From: an uncultured Prevotellaceae bacterium
GTDB lineage: Bacteria > Bacteroidota > Bacteroidia > Bacteroidales > Muribaculaceae
Reading direction: 5' to 3'
Assembly (NCBI GenBank): GCA_900541935.1
Contig: UQLZ01000001.1
Location: forward strand, 104,515-168,514
DNA: 64,000 bases
A program made the position numbers and the translations under genes. The notes beneath the pieces were generated by a model, which worked only from the letters and a program-made list of their open reading frames with translations, was not told the origin of the DNA and ran no database searches. Below are positions 43,438 to 50,720 of the stretch, piece after piece. Within the stretch, counting starts at the first letter, position 1; each line of letters starts with the position of its first letter.

Positions 43438-45756
43438 TTACTTATAACTTCCTTTGATTCCGTAGTCGGTATCCTGATTATTCAGCGATTTAGTACCGAC
43501 AAGATGAGTTTTTCCGAAATTAAAATTCCAAGTGAGCGTGGCAACGAGAATTCGGGATGCATCGCTAAAACTTTCTCTTCGGAAAGGCGCTTGTGCATTT
43601 TTGTTTTCCATAATGGTTCGGGAAACATTCTTAAACGGATTGAACGCACCTATGCCAAAAGAAAAATTAGTCGCATTGTACCGGATAGCCAAGTAGTGAT
43701 AATTACCATCCTTTATGACGGTTTCGCCGTATAACCTTTCGTCAAAAGGCTGTAGCTGGCCTATCAGCATCCATTTCTTATACATTGCCAAAACATCTGC
43801 CCTGTAATAAAAATTAGAATGGGTATGCGAATAGTTGTTCCCACGACTGTCAAAGTGGTTGAAGCCTCCTGTAACCGAAAATTGCAGGAAGTTTTTTATC
43901 ATCCCTACTTTCAATGTTATCTCCGCATTATACTTATTCCAATCTTTCATGTTTTCGGGCATTGTCAGGAACACATTTCCATGTTCTCTTTTCGATTCCA
44001 TGATAGGATTTTGTTTGTAGTGATGATGCAGGCTTGCATTGAAAGCGAACAACCCTTTTCTGTTTTCGTAATATAAATTATTATTCAGATTCAGGTACGG
44101 TTGAAGCAACAGATTCCCTTTCTCGGCAAGATACGAGTCAAGACGGATTTCCGTGTCGGCCAACTCCATCAGGGTTGGATTCGTTTGACTCATCTCCGCA
44201 TCATACCGGATAAAAGAATTATCACTGAACCGATAGCCAACCATCGCTTTGGGTAAGAAATGGTAATAGCTTTTGGTAACAGATACATTGGAAAAATGCA
44301 GGCGATTCAGGCGAAGTCCCAAGCTATAGCTGAATTTGCCCTTACTATAAAACCACTCTGCAAAAACCGACGATTCCGCCTGATTCAAATCCGATTTGAA
44401 TTCCTCGCCCTGATTAATTGTCTGCTCTGTAAACGACTGAATATGTTTTATCCCGAATTTCAAATTTCCATGGGCAAATCCTTTTTCGTATATGCCTTCG
44501 GCAATCAGTGAATATTTATCGGAAAACAGTTCCGAACGTTCGCTGAAAAGAGTATCAACATCGTTGTATTCGCAGTAATTCCGCGAAGATGCTGCGTTCG
44601 CATAACTCCCCACCACATTAGCATATATTTTCTGATTTTTGGGTAAACCATACTGGTAATACAAGTCGATGGTAGGAACATTAATTTTTTGCTGACTTCC
44701 GTCAAAAATCAACCCTTTGTCCGTGCCATTCTCTTTTAGAAAACTGTTGAAATCGTTGTGAGGCTGATTGCTCAGATTATATTTCAACTTGGCATTGAAA
44801 AAAGCCGAATCGCTCTGCTGATAGTTGTATGTCAGCGAAAAATCATGCATTTGGTACGAATAATCACCTCCGGCACTGATTTCTTCCCTCAATATAGGGG
44901 ATGAATTTTCAAACTGATAACTACCTGTGCGATTTCTGTTATTCGTGTTGATGCGTTGAAACGCTGCGGTGTAGTTCAAAGCATATTCCGATTTTCCTTT
45001 GTTGAATTTGGCAAAGAAAACATCGCCCCCTGCAAGGATATTCAGCGAGTTCATCAAATCCACACCAACAACACCGCCTTTATCATCCCTTACTACCACG
45101 TAGTTGATAACTTTGGAAGCATGTCCGTATCGGATACCTGCATAATCCGAATATTCTATCCGCTTGATTTGGCGGGGTTGCAAGGTCTGAATTTCTTCCG
45201 GCGTGGTATTTACGCCGTTAATCTGCAAAATGACTTTCCCGCCGTCGGATGATGAAATCGTATTCAGCATCGGATTGATGTTCAAGCCGGGAAGCATCAT
45301 TGTATTCAGCAATTGCATTCCGTTGGCAGAATGGCTGATTTGCAATTTTGTCGGGAACACAATCCGTTGGTTAATCTTGTTTATTGTGGAAGAAGCAGAA
45401 ATCACCACTTCCCCAAGTAACAAAACATTTTCATTCAAATACACATCTATTTGTGCTGATTCCGTCAGATTCTGTATCAAAATCCGCTTTGTTTCAAATC
45501 CTAAACAGGATACTGACAGCACATAATTATCTGTGGGAAGATTTTCAAATTCAAATCTTCCGATAGTGTCTGTCGTTGTTCCTTTCAGAAAGACTGAATC
45601 TTGTTTGAATAGAACGACATTAGCAAACTCAACAGGTGTTTGCGTATTTTGTTGAAGTACTCTTCCTGAAACATGAATCGATTGTCCGGACACACTTAGG
45701 CCGGAATACAGGAAAAATACGATAAGATATAATAATCGAGCTTTATTAAAGTCCAT
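43438..45756 (-). CDS. TonB-dependent-receptor-like outer membrane beta-barrel protein
   Basis: This 772-aa protein has a signal peptide (ARLLYLIVFFLYSGLSVSGQ). A carboxypeptidase-regulatory-like N-terminal domain follows at about 25-110 (VSGRVLQQNTQTPVEFANVV, GRFEFENLPTDNYVLSVSCL). A plug-like domain lies at about 120-220 (VVISASSTINKINQRIVFPT, GKVILQINGVNTTPEEIQ, IKRIEYSDYAG). The rest is barrel strands ending in LTWNFNFGKTHLVG. No SusD partner gene adjoins it, so it is not a normal polysaccharide locus pair. ATG 45756 starts the signal peptide; the upstream extension to 45846 does not. A promoter lies at 45974-46005. The substrate is unknown. Confidence 0.82.
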   Translation of the reverse strand: MDFNKARLLYLIVFFLYSGLSVSGQSIHVSGRVLQQNTQTPVEFANVVLFKQDSVFLKGTTTDTIGRFEFENLPTDNYVLSVSCLGFETKRILIQNLTESAQIDVYLNENVLLLGEVVISASSTINKINQRIVFPTKLQISHSANGMQLLNTMMLPGLNINPMLNTISSSDGGKVILQINGVNTTPEEIQTLQPRQIKRIEYSDYAGIRYGHASKVINYVVVRDDKGGVVGVDLMNSLNILAGGDVFFAKFNKGKSEYALNYTAAFQRINTNNRNRTGSYQFENSSPILREEISAGGDYSYQMHDFSLTYNYQQSDSAFFNAKLKYNLSNQPHNDFNSFLKENGTDKGLIFDGSQQKINVPTIDLYYQYGLPKNQKIYANVVGSYANAASSRNYCEYNDVDTLFSERSELFSDKYSLIAEGIYEKGFAHGNLKFGIKHIQSFTEQTINQGEEFKSDLNQAESSVFAEWFYSKGKFSYSLGLRLNRLHFSNVSVTKSYYHFLPKAMVGYRFSDNSFIRYDAEMSQTNPTLMELADTEIRLDSYLAEKGNLLLQPYLNLNNNLYYENRKGLFAFNASLHHHYKQNPIMESKREHGNVFLTMPENMKDWNKYNAEITLKVGMIKNFLQFSVTGGFNHFDSRGNNYSHTHSNFYYRADVLAMYKKWMLIGQLQPFDERLYGETVIKDGNYHYLAIRYNATNFSFGIGAFNPFKNVSRTIMENKNAQAPFRRESFSDASRILVATLTWNFNFGKTHLVGTKSLNNQDTDYGIKGSYK

Positions 45757-45973
45757 ACTTGTTTTCTTATAATGGGTTACGGATACAGATATAGCATCTG
45801 CATCATAAACCTCATGAATAAATGATAATAGAAATTTTCCCCTCAAAAAGAGTTGAAGGTGATAAGAAAACTGAGATTAGGATTCCCAGTATAGACTATG
45901 CACGGATTCTAAAAATACGTGCTATTGAACAACGAATGCTCGACATGATTTGTTTTTTGTTCTAAATTTGATG

Positions 45974-46005
45974 CAAAGATAATGCTTTTCTAAATCTCTG
46001 GCAAG
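45974..46005 (-). promoter_or_regulatory. Promoter of the TonB-like gene
   Basis: On the minus strand CTTG (46005-46002) and TATCTTTG (45981-45974) are 20 nt apart. This leaves a leader of about 210 nt, in which nothing else was recognised. Confidence 0.6.
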
Positions 46006-46009
46006 GATA

Positions 46010-46546
46010 TCAGCCAATCACATAAGTGATTTTAACGATTCCCGAATCGTAAGCCTCACTTCCGGCGAACTTCCAAGTTGATTCTTTGGGCTGGTTCGGG
46101 AATAAAGGAATGCCATTGCCTAAAATCACGGGAATATAGCAGATTTGCATTTCATCCACCAAATCGTGATTCAGCAAAAGCGTTATCACTTGTCCACCAC
46201 CAACCAACCAAATGTCTTTACCATCCTGTTGCTTTAGCGCCTTTACTGTTTCTACAACATTTTCCGTAATGAATTTTACATTCTTGGTCGGCGTAAGATT
46301 TGTGTTGCGGTGAGAAACGATATAGCACGCTTTGTCTGAATATGGCCACTCAAAGTCCATATCAAGAACTGCGCGGTAAGTCTTCCCGCCCATGATAATC
46401 GTATCAATGGAATCCATCAAATCTTTGTAGCCATATTCGGTTCCGGTAGGCATTGGGTATTTGGTTAGCCAATCTAAATTACCATCAGGGCGTGCGATGT
46501 AGCCGTCGAGCGATACAGCGATGTACAGTTTAATCTTTTTTTTCAT
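46010..46546 (-). CDS. Dihydrofolate reductase-family (RibD C-terminal-like) protein
   Basis: This 178-aa protein has the DHFR/RibD fold: KLYIAVSLDGYIARPDGNLD at the N-terminus, TIIMGGKTYRAVLDM, the NADPH-binding IWLVGGGQVITLLLNHDLVD, and PVILGNGIPLFPNQP near the end. Such YyaP/YwjB-type proteins are NADPH-dependent reductases of uncertain substrate and are not the housekeeping DHFR. ATG 46546 follows AGAGAC and starts the domain; the longer frame runs through an upstream hairpin with T-tract. That hairpin between promoter and gene suggests attenuation. Confidence 0.82.
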   Translation of the reverse strand: MKKKIKLYIAVSLDGYIARPDGNLDWLTKYPMPTGTEYGYKDLMDSIDTIIMGGKTYRAVLDMDFEWPYSDKACYIVSHRNTNLTPTKNVKFITENVVETVKALKQQDGKDIWLVGGGQVITLLLNHDLVDEMQICYIPVILGNGIPLFPNQPKESTWKFAGSEAYDSGIVKITYVIG

Positions 46547-46589
46547 GTCTCTAAAATTTAATTGTTTATACTCGTGTTCGCTGTACATC

Positions 46590-46667
46590 AAAAAAAAGCG
46601 TGGAATCCACATTGCTCCGGCATAAAGGTACTGGTATACCCGACAAACGAAACACGCAGTTCCACGC
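46590..46667 (-). terminator. Terminator or attenuator in the leader of the DHFR-family gene
   Basis: On the minus strand GCGTGGAA (46667-46660) pairs with TTCCACGC (46605-46598) across a long internal segment. Eight T (46597-46590) follow. It stands between the promoter box at 46805-46812 and the ATG at 46546. Either it ends a short leader RNA or it attenuates the downstream gene. The remainder of the 46547-46995 spacer has a CGTTC-AGC-GAACG hairpin but no gene. Confidence 0.6.
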
Positions 46668-46804
46668 CATACTTGCGTATAGCATGAACATTGCACATTC
46701 CATCTCGTTTGTCTAAAATTACCAGTTTTATATGCCGAGACGTTCAGCGAACGTTATGTTATATGTCAACGGTACTTAGCCCGTTAAATTCTATTTTATA
46801 AATG

Positions 46805-46812
46805 CAAAGGTA
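46805..46812 (-). promoter_or_regulatory. -7 element upstream of the DHFR-family leader
   Basis: TACCTTTG on the minus strand is an exact match; the -33 position shows no TTTG. It would give a 5' leader of about 250 nt. Confidence 0.45.
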
Positions 46813-46995
46813 GGAATAGTTTGGAAAAATCTGGGTATTTGCCTTCCCGAAATTTGGGAAGAATACAAATACACAAATATTTTTCACCTAACTTTACCGT
46901 CTTGGTCTATTCCTGAATGATGCTTTGAACATTATAATGTTTTAATCATGAACAAATGCGATTGTTTTTGCTCATTATTGTGAACATTCTAAAAA

Positions 46996-47553
46996 TCACA
47001 ATTTCAAATTCAGCCCTTCATTTATCATGTATAGCAACGCATGTGCATTGCCTAAAGCATCTTCAACCGGATTATGAGTATGTGGAAAACCGGTATGCAA
47101 ACGTCCGTCTTTGTCTGTAAATTCCTGACTGCGCATCCATTTCCATTGCATCTTTGTGTCGTTCTTAAAACCGCACCACAAATCACTAATGCGACGGGAA
47201 CTATACCCGAATGGATTCGTACCGGAATAGGTGAGAAAATACCAGTTAATCCACGAGGCATCGTATCCGTTATTATCGGCAATCAGAATCGGACGGCCTT
47301 TAAGATTGGTTTCCTCAATCCATTCGCCGAAGCGCTCAAAAACTAACTTCGGGTCGTCAAACGATTCATGTTCGCTGCGTGAAAATCCGCTCACTGCAAG
47401 CGCTTCTCCATCGTATTCTTCACTGATAGGGCGCGTTTTTCCATAAAAGGTAGTTTGCAGTTCGTTATCCAACCGGACTGCCCCAAAGCAGACCAACGAA
47501 TTGCGACCAAGTATCTGCCCGTCGGATTCAACATCTATTACATAAAAACTCAT
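46996..47553 (-). CDS. DEDDh-type 3'-5' exonuclease
   Basis: This 185-aa RNase H-fold exonuclease resembles RNase T/DnaQ. Exo I is YVIDVESDG with Asp7 and Glu9. Exo II lies in ILIADNNGYDASWINWYFL. Exo III is HTHNPVEDALGNAHAL, with the His and Asp five residues apart as in DEDDh enzymes. It would remove 3'-terminal nucleotides from RNA or DNA with two metal ions. It is the fourth gene of a tightly spaced operon, 19 nt after the phosphoesterase. As a cargo gene beside a nucleotidyltransferase, it could trim nucleotides that enzyme adds; this is inference. Confidence 0.85.
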   Translation of the reverse strand: MSFYVIDVESDGQILGRNSLVCFGAVRLDNELQTTFYGKTRPISEEYDGEALAVSGFSRSEHESFDDPKLVFERFGEWIEETNLKGRPILIADNNGYDASWINWYFLTYSGTNPFGYSSRRISDLWCGFKNDTKMQWKWMRSQEFTDKDGRLHTGFPHTHNPVEDALGNAHALLYMINEGLNLKL

Positions 47554-47572
47554 TGTTTGTACCTCTTTAGTA

Positions 47573-48337
47573 TTACTGTACCTCTATCGCTTTTTCAGGA
47601 TTAAACGTGTGATGCTCGTTGTGGAATACATATCCCAATTGATTGCTCACACATTTAGTTTTTCCAATAACTTTGTCAATATTCCGGTGCGAATGACCAT
47701 AAATCCAGTATTCTACCGGACTGGTTTCGATATATTGTTCCAATTCAACCGTAAAAGCACCATTTATTTTGCTTCCTGCAAAATCGGGCGAAGCTAATTG
47801 AAACGATGGGACATGATGCGTAACCACAATAATATGTACCGCCGTGCTTTTTGCCACTTTATCCTGAATAAAACGGAAACATTTGTCGTGTTCTCGGTTG
47901 AAGTTATCCCATGTCAACGTTGCACCATTAAACAAAATCCGGTGAAAATCACTAACGCCACGTTCGGTAATGTAGGCTTCTTCTAATTTGATTCTCGCCC
48001 ATAAAGTTGAAATGATAAAGTCAACATTTTCTATCCGGACAACAGCATCGTAATAGCATTTCACGTTGTCCCGAATCGAACAAACCAAACCATACGGCAT
48101 GTTTGCCAAATCGTAATACTTGTATAATTCGTGGTTCCCAATAGCCACAATCACTTGCTTGTAATTTTCCGAGGCCCAATCCCAAAACGGATGTTTGCCA
48201 TAGTTGTCATCATTCAGATAACCGATATCACCTGCTAGAACGAGAATATCGCCCACAGGCTTCAATGGATTCCGTTTCAGATAGCTGTAATTATCCGAAA
48301 ATTCCAAATGTAAATCCGATGCGTATTGAATTTTCAT
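47573..48337 (-). CDS. Calcineurin-like metallophosphoesterase
   Basis: This 254-aa protein carries every metallophosphoesterase motif in order: SDLHLE (D-x-H) at the N-terminus, LVLAGDIGYLN (G-D), VAIGNHELYKY (G-N-H-E), IIVVTHHVPSF (H) and WIYGHSHRNID (G-H-x-H). It should hydrolyse phosphomono- or diester bonds with a di-metal centre; the substrate is unknown. ATG 48337 is used because it starts MKIQYASDLH and follows the upstream stop by one base (TAA-A-ATG). It is the third gene of the regulator-nucleotidyltransferase-phosphoesterase-exonuclease operon. Confidence 0.88.
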   Translation of the reverse strand: MKIQYASDLHLEFSDNYSYLKRNPLKPVGDILVLAGDIGYLNDDNYGKHPFWDWASENYKQVIVAIGNHELYKYYDLANMPYGLVCSIRDNVKCYYDAVVRIENVDFIISTLWARIKLEEAYITERGVSDFHRILFNGATLTWDNFNREHDKCFRFIQDKVAKSTAVHIIVVTHHVPSFQLASPDFAGSKINGAFTVELEQYIETSPVEYWIYGHSHRNIDKVIGKTKCVSNQLGYVFHNEHHTFNPEKAIEVQ

Positions 48338-48338
48338 T

Positions 48339-49106
48339 TTATTCGATTCCAAATATTTCTTTCATAATGCCGAGAAAGCCACGAATGTCATCATCGGTAC
48401 GCTGTAAACTGTCCCGCAAAGACTGATTCGGTAAAGATTCTTCCATTGTGTTAATGAAAACACTCACCTCATCTTTCATAGTAGCCGATAATTCAACAGG
48501 CGTAAACGGGTCGATACGCATAGCCAAGAGTTTGAAAACATCATCCCTGTGTTTTTTGATGTCGGCACTACGAACGTTCGGATTGATTTTCTTTTCTTCC
48601 GTCAAATTCAGAAATGCTTTTACTTTCAAGCATAGAAGGGACAACGGGTTGGCAATGCAAATACCTTCTTCAATGATGCTGCTATCAATGGTGTGTCGAT
48701 AGTATTCTTCATCCAACAGAATTGCCGAAAGGCTTGGAATTTCTTCGCCAACCGGAATAGGGGTTAAATGAAAACCTGTAGGCACACCTAATACATCAGG
48801 ATATTTGGATAACAATTCGATTTGTACAGGAAATCCATTCTTTGGCTCTAAAAAACGAAACAATTCGGTTACAGGCTCTTTGTCTTCCCGCTTTCGTTGT
48901 AGGTTCTCGTATTTACCCTCATCTATGAACTCCCAAAAGCGTTGACCAAATTCGGGTGTCATTTTTTCAATGACTAATATCATGTCAATATCGTCGGTTG
49001 CACGCGGACACATAACTGTATCCCGCAAAGCAATATCACAGGCTGTTCCACCGATGATAACATAGTTATCTTCAAATCCGGCGAAGTGTTCTTTGAATTT
49101 TTCTAA
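48339..49106 (-). CDS. AbiEii-like nucleotidyltransferase; start codon unresolved
   Basis: The open frame encodes about 255 residues. The conserved opening LEKFKEHFAGF, then the nucleotidyltransferase core YVIIGGTACDIALRD (GG-S/T motif) and ATDDIDMILVI (D-x-D), is followed by LLCLKVKAFLNL and a helical C-terminus. This layout fits AbiEii/AbiGii/MenT-type toxins of type IV-like toxin-antitoxin pairs, which add nucleotides to targets such as tRNA 3' ends. No ATG, GTG or TTG lies upstream of the GG-T motif: the frame runs back through the end of the upstream gene to a TGA at 49140-49142. The first start-like codon (TTG at 49028) would delete the motif. A frameshift, non-standard start (ATT 49133) or one-base loss is possible. 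Confidence 0.75.
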   Translation of the reverse strand, partial: LEKFKEHFAGFEDNYVIIGGTACDIALRDTVMCPRATDDIDMILVIEKMTPEFGQRFWEFIDEGKYENLQRKREDKEPVTELFRFLEPKNGFPVQIELLSKYPDVLGVPTGFHLTPIPVGEEIPSLSAILLDEEYYRHTIDSSIIEEGICIANPLSLLCLKVKAFLNLTEEKKINPNVRSADIKKHRDDVFKLLAMRIDPFTPVELSATMKDEVSVFINTMEESLPNQSLRDSLQRTDDDIRGFLGIMKEIFGIE

Positions 49107-50056
49107 TCCATTTCCTCTATCATTATTTCCAATTCTTTTTCAATTCGTGAATCCGGGTCATCCTCCATCGACAGGTACAACGAAAGTTTATCGACGATTC
49201 CACCATTCGGTTGATAAGGTATCGTTACCGGATATTTCCATATTTCGATTTTGTACAAACCTTCTACCTCGTTGTATTGTCCATCTGCCTGATTAAATTG
49301 TTTGTCCCAAATTGCCATTGTTCCGTATTGTTCGGGATTCAAGTGCGAGTGGTGCGACAAGGCATTTACTCCACTAATACCAAAGTTACCTTCGGGCACA
49401 ACATCACAATATAAGACTTTCTTTACGGGTGACGACAAATAACTTTGGGCTTTTGTCCATAGTTCCCGCTTGGAATTACTAAAACGGATGAATTTGATTC
49501 CTGTATCATCTTGAATTTTTGTATCACACAATTGGCAGTTTTCAAGACTTGTAACAGCACGTGCCAGTGTTACGTAGTTGTAAGGTACAATTTCTTCCAA
49601 CTTCTTAATTGTGAATTCGTTTTCGTTTTTATCATCCAAAAGATAATACAGTAGCACATATTGCGCAGCAGGGGTTAATCTCGTTGGATTCTTATCTCGC
49701 TTTTTAGCCTGAACATTCACAATTAAGGATGGCAGAAAAGCGTATTTATCCGAAATAATAAAGTACACCTCTTGATTTATGAGGCGTTCCCGTTCATAAT
49801 AGGTTAATGAATCCAATAGGACAACAACAGGCATATTCATAACCGTTTCTACTTGTCGAGTAATCTTCTTATAATTACCCGGGGTTATGGATTCCTGTGC
49901 GTTTTTGGCTTGGATAACACACAAAATCTGATTATTGAAGTCTATCGTATAAAACGAAAACCTCAATAGCATATCAGCATTAAGGCCACGTAGTTTATCC
50001 CGTTTTATCGGAATCAACTCTTTCTGAACGCCTAATATTGAAATTAAATTACTCAT
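49103..50056 (-). CDS. Regulator/antitoxin-like protein with winged-helix region
   Basis: This protein is 317 aa. The N-terminal 120 residues have a core resembling a restriction-endonuclease fold (LLRFSFYTIDFNNQILCVIQ, NMPVVVLLDSLTYYERERLI). A winged-helix segment follows at about 125-190 (RLTPAAQYVLLYYLL, FTIKKLEEIVPYNYVTLARA). The C-terminal third is Tyr/Trp-rich (GNFGISGVNALSHHSHLN, YQPNGGIVDKLSLYLS). The gene order with a nucleotidyltransferase matches AbiE-type antitoxin-toxin pairs, where the winged-helix antitoxin represses its own operon. A large palindrome ends 9 nt before its start. Family assignment is by context and general appearance only. Confidence 0.65.
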   Translation of the reverse strand: MSNLISILGVQKELIPIKRDKLRGLNADMLLRFSFYTIDFNNQILCVIQAKNAQESITPGNYKKITRQVETVMNMPVVVLLDSLTYYERERLINQEVYFIISDKYAFLPSLIVNVQAKKRDKNPTRLTPAAQYVLLYYLLDDKNENEFTIKKLEEIVPYNYVTLARAVTSLENCQLCDTKIQDDTGIKFIRFSNSKRELWTKAQSYLSSPVKKVLYCDVVPEGNFGISGVNALSHHSHLNPEQYGTMAIWDKQFNQADGQYNEVEGLYKIEIWKYPVTIPYQPNGGIVDKLSLYLSMEDDPDSRIEKELEIMIEEMD

Positions 50057-50064
50057 AATAAGTC

Positions 50065-50127
50065 ATTATCACCTAATTTTTGCACTATTATCATATATGG
50101 TGATAATGATGCAAAAATAGTGATAAT
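50065..50127 (-). promoter_or_regulatory. 63-bp interrupted palindrome, probable operator of the four-gene operon
   Basis: Four half-sites ATTATCA(C/T) lie at 50065, 50087 (forward), 50100 and 50120 (reverse). TTTTTGCA / TGCAAAAA lies between them, all nearly symmetric about 50097. It covers the promoter/leader region just upstream of the regulator start, consistent with autoregulation. Confidence 0.7.
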
Positions 50128-50260
50128 AGTTGAATCTGCAAACTCATGACTGTAAATTTTGCTTTCCTTGTTATTTTTTAGTGCAAGGTGCAAGCTTATC
50201 TATATAGATACTTGCACCTTGCACTAATTTTAGAGAGCTAAGCGTTTTATATCCAAAGGA

Positions 50261-50292
50261 TTTGTTTTAGGTTCATTTATTTTGTAACTTTG
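50261..50292 (+). promoter_or_regulatory. Promoter overlapping a candidate ICE attachment core
   Basis: TTTG at 50261-50264 and TAACTTTG at 50285-50292, 20 nt apart, are both perfect. Bases 50284-50293 (GTAACTTTGC) also match the GTAnnTTTGC core used by CTnDOT-type integrases, so this may be the left junction of the element. The downstream transcript ends at the hairpin at 50485-50519. Confidence 0.6.
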
Positions 50293-50338
50293 CACCATAG
50301 CCACGCGAGGACAACGATGCGACAAAAGCAGGCAAGCA

Positions 50339-50503
50339 ATGGTCATTTTCAATCGTTACAAAATCGTTACCGCTGGTTTTGAAAAAGCTTCTAAGAAATT
50401 AATTCATACGGGATTGCGAGAAATTGGTTCCTTTACCTGTCTCTCCGCTGAACTTACTGGACAGAAATGGTCAGTAAACGGACAAAAAGCTACAAATCAA
50501 TGA
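50339..50503 (+). CDS. Possible 54-aa small protein between att-side promoter and terminator
   Basis: An ATG at 50339 opens a 54-codon frame (MVIFNRYKIVTAGFEKASKK at the N-terminus, GQKWSVNGQKATNQ at the end). Its TGA lies inside the loop region of the downstream terminator. The flanking promoter (50261-50292) and terminator define a transcript of about 220 nt. No family was recognised and no Shine-Dalgarno is clear, so it could equally be a small RNA or part of the recombination region. The rest of the 50128-50720 spacer contains the repeated GTTACC motifs. Confidence 0.35.
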   Translation: MVIFNRYKIVTAGFEKASKKLIHTGLREIGSFTCLSAELTGQKWSVNGQKATNQ

Positions 50504-50622
50504 TTTGTGGCTTTTTTTATTGCCCGAAAGTCCTGCTTCCAAGACTTCAAAAGTACGGTAAAAGACAAAGTTTCGTTACTAAATCGTTACCTATTCCCTG
50601 CCGGACAAAAACGGTAACGATT
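50361..50622. repeat. AAATCGTTACC motif cluster, left of the integrase
   Basis: The 11-bp AAATCGTTACC occurs at 50361-50371 and 50581-50591 (forward) and 50612-50622 (inverted); TTTCGTTACT lies at 50571-50580. These could be arm-type binding sites of the integrase or an excision factor. Confidence 0.6.
50485..50519 (+). terminator. Rho-independent terminator
   Basis: The stem AAAGC-T-ACAAATCA / TGATTTGT-GGCTTT is closed by a short loop and followed by seven T. Confidence 0.85.
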
Positions 50623-50693
50623 TGTCCATAAATGACCTGATAATGACTATATTAGTCCATAGTCTGCATAACTCGAAAACGAGAGGTAAAAAC

Positions 50694-50701
50694 TAATTTT
50701 G
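50694..50701 (+). promoter_or_regulatory. -7 element of the integrase gene
   Basis: TAATTTTG lies 19 nt before the integrase ATG; no TTTG is found at the -33 position. Confidence 0.5.
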
Positions 50702-50720
50702 CAACTAAAAATTTTGAGTT

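Noticed and set aside
46680..46800. Integron-like attC site near CGTTC-AGC-GAACG upstream of the DHFR-family gene
   Set aside because: The core GTTRRRY/RYYYAAC pairs could not be matched on both sides and no integron integrase or second cassette is present.
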